Shown piece after piece: positions 14,960 through 21,871 of a DNA stretch of 33,314 nt. The DNA is from JAKPCT01 sp029553165 (GTDB lineage Bacteria > Bacillota > UBA4882 > UBA8346): assembly GCA_035359995.1 (NCBI GenBank), contig DAORZT010000028.1:1-33314 (forward strand). Reading direction: 5' to 3'. The position numbers were made by a program, and so were the translations under genes. Position 1 is the first letter of the stretch. Every line of letters begins with the position of its first letter. The notes under the pieces are model-generated. The model saw only the letters and a program-made list of their open reading frames with translations, did not search any database and was not told the DNA's origin.

Positions 14960-16144
14960 GTGAATCAATTTCGGTTTGATTCTCATGAGTGCCATTGTAA
15001 GGTAACTTATGTTGCAACAGCTTTTTTTGCGGCAATAATTGCTTCATTTTTAATGTTACTGGTTGTTAAATATACTGGCTTGGGGCGAATGTTAGTGTCT
15101 TCGGAGTCTCCGCAGGTCCAAACTGAAAGTTCCAATCGGGTTTTTCAACAATCATCAAATATCAGCGACTATGAGAATACAATCATCGATGTTGTTAATC
15201 GGGTCAGTCCCTCCGTAGTGATGATTACAACAAATGCGGTTGTTGAAGATTTTGATTTCTTTACCGGTCCGGAGATCCGGAATATTCAAGGCTTAGGTTC
15301 TGGGGTGATCTATCGTTCTGACGGATATATTTTAACTAATAATCATGTCGTTAACGGTTTGCCGGGTAAAATAAAGAAAATTGCGGTTGTCCTTGCCGAT
15401 GGCAAGACTTATCCGGCAGAGATTGTCGGTGTTGATCCTTATACCGATTTAGCATTACTGAAAATTAAACAGAACAATTTGCCTACTCCGATTTGGGGAG
15501 ATTCTGATCAGGTAAACGTTGGTCAGACTGCAATCGCGATTGGTAATCCCCTTGATGAGAATCTAAAAAATACTGTAACGGTTGGGGTGATCAGTTCGAA
15601 GGGGCGTACTTTAGCGGTTAACGATGACGTTCAATTACGTGATATGATCCAGACTGACGCTTCATTTAACCGGGGGAATTCTGGAGGGCCATTACTTGAC
15701 TCCAGAGGGAATGTGATTGGTATTAATACGATTATTGCGACCCAATCTCAAGGAATTGGGTTTTCGATTCCCAGTAATACGGTTAACCGTGTGGCCAAAG
15801 AATTAATTACTAAAGGTTATGTCTCACGTCCCGGACTGGGAATTGCTTTATACATTCATTTTACACCGGAGAATGTTAATTTATTAGAATACCGTCTGAA
15901 GCGTAAACTACCTGTTAAAAGTGGTATTTTTATTGCTAAAGTTTTAGAAGGTAGCGAAGCTGCTAAAGCAGGGTTAGCTCCTGGAGATATTATTTATAGG
16001 ATTAACGGTGAGACGGTTAAGGAGCGGGATTTGGTCAAGGAATATATTTCTGCACATCCGATTGGGACCCGACTGAAACTGGATTATTACCGAGGCGTGG
16101 AGCGAATCACAACCACTGCCAAGATCGGGGAACTGAAAAGATAA
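14960..16144 (+). CDS. membrane-anchored HtrA/DegP-family serine protease
   Basis: 394 residues. A single N-terminal transmembrane segment (about residues 18-39) is followed by a trypsin-like domain with triad His in LTNNHVVNG (near 128), Asp in DPYTDLALLKI (near 162) and Ser in NRGNSGGPLLD (near 241), then one PDZ domain (about 290-385, GIFIAKVLEGSEAAKAGLAPGD). The protease faces the cell exterior and degrades misfolded envelope proteins. The start is a GTG (14960) 9 bases after TAAAGGAGGT. The N-terminus before the TM is unusual in carrying His/Cys (HECHC). The htrA-rlmH pair is conserved next to the origin in B. subtilis (yyxA-yydA). Confidence 0.95.
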   Translation: MNQFRFDSHECHCKVTYVATAFFAAIIASFLMLLVVKYTGLGRMLVSSESPQVQTESSNRVFQQSSNISDYENTIIDVVNRVSPSVVMITTNAVVEDFDFFTGPEIRNIQGLGSGVIYRSDGYILTNNHVVNGLPGKIKKIAVVLADGKTYPAEIVGVDPYTDLALLKIKQNNLPTPIWGDSDQVNVGQTAIAIGNPLDENLKNTVTVGVISSKGRTLAVNDDVQLRDMIQTDASFNRGNSGGPLLDSRGNVIGINTIIATQSQGIGFSIPSNTVNRVAKELITKGYVSRPGLGIALYIHFTPENVNLLEYRLKRKLPVKSGIFIAKVLEGSEAAKAGLAPGDIIYRINGETVKERDLVKEYISAHPIGTRLKLDYYRGVERITTTAKIGELKR

Positions 16145-16154
16145 ATCGCAATCT

Positions 16155-16183
16155 AAGGCCCAGTGCTAACTGGGCTTTAGTTT
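16155..16183 (+). terminator. intrinsic terminator between htrA and rlmH
   Basis: GCCCAGT (16158-16164) pairs with ACTGGGC (16169-16175) across GCTA, followed by TTTAGTTT. The T-run is interrupted, so partial readthrough into rlmH is likely. Confidence 0.6.
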
Positions 16184-16197
16184 AATTTGGGGGCACT

Positions 16198-16677
16198 ATG
16201 GCTTTAGTTCGAATAATTGCGGTTGGAAAACTGAAGGAGAATTACCTGAAGCAAGCAGAGGCAGAGTATTTGAAACGACTGGCTTCGTATCTCAAATTAG
16301 AAATCAAGGAAATTCCGGATTTACCTGTGCCCGAGAACGCCAGTCCGGCACAGGAAGAACAGGTTAAAAATGGGGAAGGGGCATTGATTGACAATTTGAT
16401 TTTACCAAAGAGCTATTTGGTTGTTTTGGATATTGAAGGGAAACAGTTGACTTCCATGGAGTTAGCACGCTTTTTACATGAAAGGCAAGTGACTGCTCAG
16501 GATCTGACGCTGGTAATCGGGGGCTCTTTGGGGTTAGTGGAGAGTATTAAAGCGAAGGCTAATTTAAGGCTGAGCTTTTCAAAGCTGACCTTTCCTCATC
16601 AGTTGTTCCGGATTATGCTCCTCGAGCAGCTCTACCGGGCGTGTAAGATTAACCGGGGTGAGAAGTATCATAAGTAA
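16198..16677 (+). CDS. rlmH: 23S rRNA (pseudouridine-1915-N3)-methyltransferase RlmH
   Basis: 159 residues, the standard length. SPOUT-class trefoil-knot methyltransferase that modifies pseudouridine 1915 in helix 69 of 23S rRNA on assembled 70S ribosomes. Visible: VRIIAVGKLKENYLKQAEAEYLKRL at the N-terminus, LDIEGKQLTSMELA, the SAM-binding LVIGGSLGLVES, and the C-terminal LSFSKLTFPHQLFRIMLLEQLYRACKINRGEKYHK, which supplies the catalytic knot. GGGGG lies 5 bases before the ATG. It converges with the lipid kinase gene, 4 bases between stops. Confidence 0.97.
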   Translation: MALVRIIAVGKLKENYLKQAEAEYLKRLASYLKLEIKEIPDLPVPENASPAQEEQVKNGEGALIDNLILPKSYLVVLDIEGKQLTSMELARFLHERQVTAQDLTLVIGGSLGLVESIKAKANLRLSFSKLTFPHQLFRIMLLEQLYRACKINRGEKYHK

Positions 16678-16681
16678 TCGG

Positions 16682-17572
16682 TTATCTTTCCCCGGCAATC
16701 ACCTGTAAAGCTTGTTGCTCGATGTTAATTGTTACGGATCCGTTTCCCAACTCAAAACCATCGGTCATGATTGGCATGGCCGGTTCTGTCTCTATCACTA
16801 AGTTTTTTACCTGATAACGCTTGATCCGTGGATCTTCATCACCGCCGATCATTAATTCGACAACATTGTTTAATAAATCCAGCTTAGTTAGTTCCGGGAA
16901 AACCAGGACATCTAATATTCCGTCTTCAAATGAACCGTTGGGTACGATTTGATAATGGGGGCCGACATAAGGTAAATTGGCGACCAGTACTAAATGGCCT
17001 TCGGTTTTAACTTCATTTGTGTCATCAATAACCAGGCGAATCTGTGCTGCCGGTGTGGTTATTAGAGTAGCTAAAAAATCCCCGATTCGGCCTAAATTAC
17101 CGTGTTGAATATCGTCAGCCGCCGGGTAAAGGGCCGAAGTTAACCCAATTGAGCAGGTTTCTAAAAAGATCCGGGAGTTAGCGCCACAAGTAGCGTGGCC
17201 TACATCGATCCGGACTGGTGAATAAGATGCAATAATTTGGACCGCAGCTGTAATATCTTCCGGAATACCCAAGCTGAGTGCGATATTGTTTCGTGTACCA
17301 GTTGGTATGATGCCAAGTGTGGCAGTGGTCCCGATTAAATTGTTGGCAACACTTTCAATCGTGCCATCACCGCCGCATACTACAAAGAGTTCAATATTTC
17401 GTCCAAGCGCTTCTTTAATAATTGGAGCTAAATCGCGATCAGGTTCAATGATATAGACCTCAGGGACGAAGTTTCTGGATTGGAGTTCACTGATCGTCTG
17501 CTGCAGTTGCTCCGGTGAATGGGAGGAAGCTCCGGCCGTAGTGTTATAAATAATCTTAACCGGTTTACTCAT
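16682..17572 (-). CDS. YegS/DgkB-like lipid kinase
   Basis: 296 residues of the diacylglycerol-kinase catalytic family. The ATP/phosphate loop is VVCGGDGTIESVAN (near residue 70), then IIPTGTRNNIALSLGI, where other family members have GTGNDFA, and a C-terminal beta-rich domain with LPYVGPHYQIVPNGSFEDGILDVLVF. Family members phosphorylate diacylglycerol or related lipids at the membrane. The TRNN variant of the usual T.ND loop may alter specificity. It overlaps the upstream yggT-like gene by 8 bases (ATGAGTAA junction), so the two form an operon. Its stop faces rlmH with no terminator between. Confidence 0.88.
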   Translation of the reverse strand: MSKPVKIIYNTTAGASSHSPEQLQQTISELQSRNFVPEVYIIEPDRDLAPIIKEALGRNIELFVVCGGDGTIESVANNLIGTTATLGIIPTGTRNNIALSLGIPEDITAAVQIIASYSPVRIDVGHATCGANSRIFLETCSIGLTSALYPAADDIQHGNLGRIGDFLATLITTPAAQIRLVIDDTNEVKTEGHLVLVANLPYVGPHYQIVPNGSFEDGILDVLVFPELTKLDLLNNVVELMIGGDEDPRIKRYQVKNLVIETEPAMPIMTDGFELGNGSVTINIEQQALQVIAGER

Positions 17573-17909
17573 CGAGTTTATCAGCTGCCTCGGAAGTACT
17601 TACCGGTTTCCACATTGATAACAGACGGCTGATCCCCCAGCCGATCAACCAATATACTAACATAGCCAGTAAGGTAGTCCATTCGAAGATACTACCGCTT
17701 ACCTGACTGATTTGAAAGACATTCAAAAAAGGTGCTGCCAGCGGCTGGGTGATTGTATAAATAAATTGGCTAAATCCAGCGGCAGGATTAGCACCAAGGA
17801 GTTTTAAGATAAATCGGAAACTAAGTAAGACTAAGATTAAACGGACCAGATAACGGATTATTTGTTTACTTCGATAGAGATTTTTAACCTGTGAAGGGTT
17901 TGGATTCAT
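17565..17909 (-). CDS. YggT-family integral membrane protein
   Basis: 114 residues with two transmembrane segments: RYLVRLILVLLSFRFILKLLGANPA (about 20-45) and WTTLLAMLVYWLIGWGISRLL (about 76-96). The central ITQPLAAPF motif (compare the family's T.P.l.P.R) is diagnostic. The family has been tied to cell-division/membrane processes and osmotic tolerance in other organisms. AGAGGT precedes the ATG. A weak promoter (TTGACA as forward TGTCAA 17951-17956, TAAACA 17 bases away) is upstream on the minus strand. Confidence 0.82.
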   Translation of the reverse strand: MNPNPSQVKNLYRSKQIIRYLVRLILVLLSFRFILKLLGANPAAGFSQFIYTITQPLAAPFLNVFQISQVSGSIFEWTTLLAMLVYWLIGWGISRLLSMWKPVSTSEAADKLDE

Positions 17910-17927
17910 AATAATTTACCTCTTATT

Positions 17928-17956
17928 TGTTTAGTGTTTGTACTTATTATTGTCAA
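17928..17956 (-). promoter_or_regulatory. candidate promoter for the yggT-lipid kinase pair
   Basis: Minus-strand TTGACA (17956-17951), 17-base spacer, TAAACA (17933-17928). The -35 is ideal and the -10 poor. Confidence 0.4.
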
Positions 17957-18017
17957 TCCGGCAATAAATTAGCCAAAAAGAATTTAGATTCCGAAAACGA
18001 TCATGCTGGAGGGAGTT

Positions 18018-18491
18018 ATGAAAACCGTAGTTATTTATGGAACAAAGTATGGTTATACCGAACGATGTGCTAAAATCCTGGTTACGAAGCTAGGTGGGGA
18101 GGTTGATCTGTTTAATATTACCCAATTAAACAATATTGAGCTTACTAAGTATGAGCGGGTAGTAATAGGCGGTCCAGTTTATATTGGAAAGATTCACAAA
18201 GCAATCCAAAGATTTTGCCATAATAATTTGGAGATTTTAACAGCAAAAAAATTAGGGTTATTCATCTGCTGTATGAAGAATGGGGATGAGGCCCGGGCGG
18301 AGTTAGATAGTGTTTTCCCCCGGGAATTGTTGGCAAAAGCGGTTGCCACCGAAAACTTTGGCGGCGAGCTGGTTTTTAATAAGATGAATTTTGGTGATCG
18401 GTTGCTTACGAAGCTGGTGACCAAATCAGTTCAAGATCAATTTAATCATCTAGATGAAAATATCAATCAATTTATTGCATTGATAAATTAA
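18018..18491 (+). CDS. flavodoxin-domain protein (HemG-like flavodoxin)
   Basis: 157 residues. The N-terminal FMN-phosphate loop is VVIYGTKYGYTERCAKIL (about 4-21), followed by YERVVIGGPVYIGKIHKAIQRF (the flavodoxin_5/HemG GGP.Y.GK motif), LGLFICCM and a basic C-terminal part containing ATENFGGELVFNKMNFGDRLLTKLV. It probably binds FMN and acts in electron transfer. Annotation as protoporphyrinogen oxidase HemG would be over-reading, since no heme genes are nearby. The ATG at 18018 is chosen over the in-frame ATG at 18003 because GGAGGGAG lies between them, directly upstream of the former. Confidence 0.82.
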   Translation: MKTVVIYGTKYGYTERCAKILVTKLGGEVDLFNITQLNNIELTKYERVVIGGPVYIGKIHKAIQRFCHNNLEILTAKKLGLFICCMKNGDEARAELDSVFPRELLAKAVATENFGGELVFNKMNFGDRLLTKLVTKSVQDQFNHLDENINQFIALIN

Positions 18492-18505
18492 AATGTCCAA
18501 TTTGA

Positions 18506-19573
18506 TTAATTGAAGATCGATTTAATAAAGATATTAGGATGGGTTTCAAGTTCACAGTGGTATGGTTTGTGTAAAGGATTCCCAGCGTTGTCGGTAGTAA
18601 TCTTTAATGACGGTCGCAAAGGCATATTTGGATTAGGATCGACTACGATTGCGATTTGATTGGTGTTCAGTAATACCTGACAACCTGGTGGGTAGATTGC
18701 TATATTTTTAAGAACGACTTTGGTGATTTCAGGATCAATAAGTGAATATGAGATGCACAGTAAATATTCTGCCGCTTCATGGGGTAGAATTTTTTTATTA
18801 TAGACGCGATCGGAGGTTAATGCATCATAAATATCAGCAACAACGATAATTTTTGCTAATGATGAAATCTCGTCGCTATTTAAACCGCGAGGATACCCGC
18901 TCCCGTCACAACGTTCATGATGTTGCATAATAATCTGGGCAACGTCGCGTTTAAAACCGGGTATTTTTAGGACCAGATCATACCCATATTTCGAGTGTTT
19001 TTTAACTTCCTCATACTCCTCAGGAGTTAAGCTACTCGGTTTGGAAAGAATCGCATCAGATACGTTGATCTTGCCGATATCATGAAGTAATGCCGCGATC
19101 CCTAGATCGACAATCTCTTCGTAGTCCAGCCCCATTGCTTTGGCAGTGATCAGACTAAAAACACAAACATCAAGCGAATGAGCATGAAGATAATCACTGA
19201 CATTGTTAAAACCGGTTAATAAAAGCATCGAGTTTTGGTTGACAAAGACCGTTTCCAGGATCTTTTCAACCAAAGGAAAAATGTGTGATGTGTTAAGAGG
19301 CTGTTCTTGCCGGAACATTTCGATAATTGCTCCAACCTCTTTATAAGTTTGAGCGTAAAATTCCTGAACCGGGTTTTTTAAAATTTCTTCATCAGAAGAC
19401 TGGTCCGTTAAAACAGATACTGTAGAAATACCCCAAGCCAATAGTTGATCGATATAATTAGGTTTGACTACTGTTCCCTTCGCTAGCAGCAAATTCCCAT
19501 TACAAATAATATCGGCATTAATAATCATCCCGGGTTTGAGTTCGTGCGGGCTAATCGTTGAACTTGTACTCAT
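18506..19573 (-). CDS. HD-GYP domain protein (c-di-GMP phosphodiesterase-like)
   Basis: 355 residues from the ATG at 19573. An N-terminal small domain (HELKPGMIINADIICNGNLLLAKGTVV) precedes an HD-GYP domain with H130/H132 region YLHAHS, HD in ALLHDIGKIN (near 164), HH in QHHERCDG (218-219), SGYP (225-228) and DIYDALTSDR. All core metal ligands are visible, so hydrolysis of cyclic di-GMP is plausible. A beta-rich tail of about 60 residues follows. The frame is open to 19780, but that extension reads into an A/T-rich hydrophobic stretch without a ribosome binding site and overlaps the ncRNA promoter, so I reject it. The protein is cytosolic. Confidence 0.87.
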   Translation of the reverse strand: MSTSSTISPHELKPGMIINADIICNGNLLLAKGTVVKPNYIDQLLAWGISTVSVLTDQSSDEEILKNPVQEFYAQTYKEVGAIIEMFRQEQPLNTSHIFPLVEKILETVFVNQNSMLLLTGFNNVSDYLHAHSLDVCVFSLITAKAMGLDYEEIVDLGIAALLHDIGKINVSDAILSKPSSLTPEEYEEVKKHSKYGYDLVLKIPGFKRDVAQIIMQHHERCDGSGYPRGLNSDEISSLAKIIVVADIYDALTSDRVYNKKILPHEAAEYLLCISYSLIDPEITKVVLKNIAIYPPGCQVLLNTNQIAIVVDPNPNMPLRPSLKITTDNAGNPLHKPYHCELETHPNIFIKSIFN

Positions 19574-19746
19574 ATATAAACGCTTCTTTCTATTGATGTG
19601 GGTAATATAATTATCGAATTGATTAAGAAAAATCTTTAATAGTTTAACATATAAACAATTCTTTACAAAATTACTTGAAGTGAGGAAGAGGAACAAGAAA
19701 GCACAATCTAAAAATAGTAGATAACATAAATTCCAAATAATAACTA

Positions 19747-19775
19747 TTGAAGAATCCCAATGATTTTTATATAAT
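19747..19775 (+). promoter_or_regulatory. sigma-A promoter for the 6S-like RNA
   Basis: TTGAAG (19747-19752), 17-base spacer, TATAAT (19770-19775). Expected start about 19782. Confidence 0.75.
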
Positions 19776-19781
19776 AGCAAA

Positions 19782-20028
19782 TGTAAAACTTAATCAACTT
19801 ACTGGGATTCGCGTTAGCTCAATTTTTGAACCTACATCAATACATCGGGAGATCTATATTAAATGTTGGATATCGGGCCCAGAGTAAGTCCATTTTATGG
19901 CAGGGGAAGGTTGAAGGATTTATGCGGTCACCCACCTATCGTGAGATAGGGTGTCAAAAATCGGGCAACGGATTCTTGGTTACAATTTAAGGCTGTCGCA
20001 AAAGATAATTTTGCGGACAGCCTTTTTT
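19782..20028 (+). ncRNA. ssrS: structured non-coding RNA, probably 6S RNA
   Basis: A 245-base transcription unit with a good sigma-A promoter and strong terminator but no coding frame. Long-range pairing is clear: AATTTTTGAACCT (19831-19843) with AGGTTGAAGGATT (19908-19920), one mismatch plus G-T pairs; CGTT (19812-19815) with AACG (19967-19970); and a side hairpin CCTATC-GTGA-GATAGG (19935-19950). A rod-like fold with a large central opening and a 3'-side hairpin is what 6S RNA (the RNA polymerase-sigma-A decoy) looks like, and the CACCCACCTA...TAGGGTGTC segment resembles Firmicute 6S sequences as I remember them. The family call is a judgement, not a search result. Confidence 0.55.
19989..20028 (+). 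terminator. intrinsic terminator of the 6S-like RNA
   Basis: AAGGCTGTCGCAAAA (19989-20003) pairs with TTTTGCGGACAGCCTT (20009-20024) with one bulged G, loop GATAA, then a T-run to 20028. Confidence 0.9.
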
Positions 20029-20067
20029 ATACTTATTTTGATTCGAATTACTCAAATTTCAGAAACA

Positions 20068-20099
20068 GGAATAACCTCCTCCTTTTGATGGGAATATTA
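20068..20099 (+). promoter_or_regulatory. weak sigma-G/F-like promoter candidate for ypeB
   Basis: GGAATA (20068-20073), 19-base spacer, AATATTA (20093-20099). It resembles the sigma-G pattern TGAATA...CATANTA but with long spacing and a mismatch in each box. It is reported only because a forespore promoter is expected for ypeB. Confidence 0.25.
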
Positions 20100-20134
20100 C
20101 TTTTAAGAGGAATTAATGAAAGGATGAGTCAATT

Positions 20135-21508
20135 TTGAAGAATAAATTTGTTATTCCGATCTTATTTATAGCTTTTATGGCTGTTGCCGGTTGGGGGTAT
20201 ACGCAGCATCAGGCACGCAAACAATGGGAGATAAATGCCGAAAATCAATATCAAAGAGCGTTTGAAGAGCTTACCGCACATGTGAATAATATGGAAGTGG
20301 AACTTTCAAAATCTTTAGTGACGGCTTCTTTTCCCCAAACAATTAAATTACTGACTAATATCTGGCGGGAATCAAATGCTTCGCAGGAAAACTTAGGACA
20401 ACTACCCTTAAACTCGGTCGATTTATCAAGGACGAAGATGTTTTTAGCTCAAGCCGGGGCTTTTAGTTTAAACACCGCACAAGAGAAGTTGATCAATGGT
20501 TCACAGCTTACCGAAGCTGAATGGAAGATCTTAAAAGAATTTCACAATCAATCCCGGTTGGCAGCACGGCATTTACGGAATTTACAACAGCGTTTTTATA
20601 CAGAAAGGACCAGATGGTTAGAGGTTGATCGCTTAGGGATGATTGCTGCAACAACGGCAAATACGGCAACCCGCGTCAATAACAATAAAATAACAAAAGC
20701 GTTTTTGATGTTGGAAGATGGGATGAAACGGGTTCCGGATATTGAATTTGAGGGTAGTGATTTGGATTTTGTCCCTAAACCAACAGGATTAACCGGACCA
20801 AAGATCACTGCCCAACAAGCTGTTGAACGGGCGCGCAATTTTATTGATCCTAAATTTCGCAACGCGGAGATCCGTTACGAACGAATGATCAATGGCGGTT
20901 TTCCCAGTTATATGATTTTAGTTACTAACCGTAAAACCCCGTACCGGGATTTGCGTCTCAGTGTGAGTGTCAAAGGAGGACATGTTGCCTGGATGTTGGG
21001 AAATCGGGAGGTGCGGAAGAGCAAACTTAATTTAAATCAAGCCAAAAAACGCGCGTTGGAATTCAGCTACCGGAATGGTTATCGCAGTCTTCAGGCAGTA
21101 AGTATTGAAGAGTATCAAAATACAGCAACCATTACTTTAGTTCCGGTACGGAACGAAGTCTTATATTATCCGGAATTGATTAAGATTCAGGTTGCCCTTG
21201 ATAATGGTGATATCCTAGGCTTTGAGGCGATCAATTACCTGACTTTTTATGAGCCTGATTCTGGAGCGTTTCCGAAAAAACCAATCGCGAAGATCTCCCG
21301 AGAACGGCTTAGTAAAATTGTCAGTCCGCATCTGAAAGTGCGACGGATTCAGTTGGCACAGGTACTTGATCAAATGTATAATAAAGTTTTGTGTTATGAA
21401 GTCGATGGTACTCAAGGTAATGACCGGTTTTTAATTTATTATAACGCGAATACCGGACGGGAAGAAAAAATTCGTCGTGTCGATAAGTACGGAAACGAAC
21501 TTTTATAA
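20135..21508 (+). CDS. ypeB: spore germination protein YpeB
   Basis: 457 residues (B. subtilis YpeB is about 450). One N-terminal membrane anchor (residues 5-22, FVIPILFIAFMAVAGWGY), a long helical region (about 25-200, ENQYQRAFEELTAHVNNMEVELSKSL), then C-terminal PepSY-type YPEB repeats (about 220-450, ITAQQAVERARNFI and LNLNQAKKRALEFSYRNGY). In Bacillus YpeB stabilises the cortex-lytic enzyme SleB in the spore envelope and its PepSY domains act as inhibitors. The start is TTG with AAAGGATG 8 bases upstream. Unusually, sleB is not next to it: the left neighbour is a 6S-like RNA and the right neighbour a T-box. Confidence 0.93.
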   Translation: MKNKFVIPILFIAFMAVAGWGYTQHQARKQWEINAENQYQRAFEELTAHVNNMEVELSKSLVTASFPQTIKLLTNIWRESNASQENLGQLPLNSVDLSRTKMFLAQAGAFSLNTAQEKLINGSQLTEAEWKILKEFHNQSRLAARHLRNLQQRFYTERTRWLEVDRLGMIAATTANTATRVNNNKITKAFLMLEDGMKRVPDIEFEGSDLDFVPKPTGLTGPKITAQQAVERARNFIDPKFRNAEIRYERMINGGFPSYMILVTNRKTPYRDLRLSVSVKGGHVAWMLGNREVRKSKLNLNQAKKRALEFSYRNGYRSLQAVSIEEYQNTATITLVPVRNEVLYYPELIKIQVALDNGDILGFEAINYLTFYEPDSGAFPKKPIAKISRERLSKIVSPHLKVRRIQLAQVLDQMYNKVLCYEVDGTQGNDRFLIYYNANTGREEKIRRVDKYGNELL

Positions 21509-21515
21509 AGTAATC

Positions 21516-21545
21516 TTGACAAAAGCTGTTTCAAAAAGATATAAT
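21516..21545 (+). promoter_or_regulatory. sigma-A promoter for the serA T-box transcript
   Basis: TTGACA (21516-21521), 18-base spacer, TATAAT (21540-21545). Start about 21552. Confidence 0.85.
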
Positions 21546-21551
21546 ACAAAA

Positions 21552-21816
21552 TAATATAGTATATAGTATACATAGACTTCATTAACAACGTTATATTTGG
21601 TGATGAAGAGGAGTAGTAATCTTTAAACTGGTTTGAAGAGAGTCGGTGGTTGCTGTGAACCGATACCAGCGAAGATGAATCCGCCTTGGAACTGTAGAAC
21701 GAGAAAACTAAGTTCTACCGGGTTAGCCCGTTATCGCAATCAGAGATTCCGGTTTTAATCGGAAAGTAGGGTGGTACCACGGCCTTTCGTCCCTAAACGG
21801 CGAAAGGCTTTTTTAT
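21552..21816 (+). promoter_or_regulatory. serine T-box riboswitch controlling serA
   Basis: All T-box landmarks are present: the start of Stem I GATGAAGAGGAGTAGTAA (from 21601), AGAGAGTCGGTGG (AG-box/GNUG region), the specifier loop GAA-TCC-GCC with specifier TCC (Ser) at 21680-21682, the conserved T-box AGGGTGGTACCACG (21768-21781) and a terminator GCCTTTCG (21782-21789)/CGAAAGGC (21801-21808) plus T-run. Uncharged tRNA-Ser(GGA) would pair with TCC and stabilise the antiterminator, switching on serine synthesis. The Ser specifier agrees with the downstream gene. Confidence 0.95.
21782..21816 (+). terminator. T-box-regulated intrinsic terminator
   Basis: GCCTTTCG / CGAAAGGC stem with TTTTTT after it. 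Its 5' arm follows the T-box bulge directly, so it competes with the antiterminator. Confidence 0.92.
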
Positions 21817-21871
21817 ATACTGTTAAATTAACTTTTCATAAAAATAAAATCATTTAAAGGAGAGTGTTTCA

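Noticed and set aside
19574..19780. 69-residue hydrophobic N-terminal extension of the HD-GYP protein
   Set aside because: Overlaps the 6S-like RNA promoter, has no ribosome binding site and is A/T-rich non-coding in character; the ATG at 19573 opens the conserved domain.
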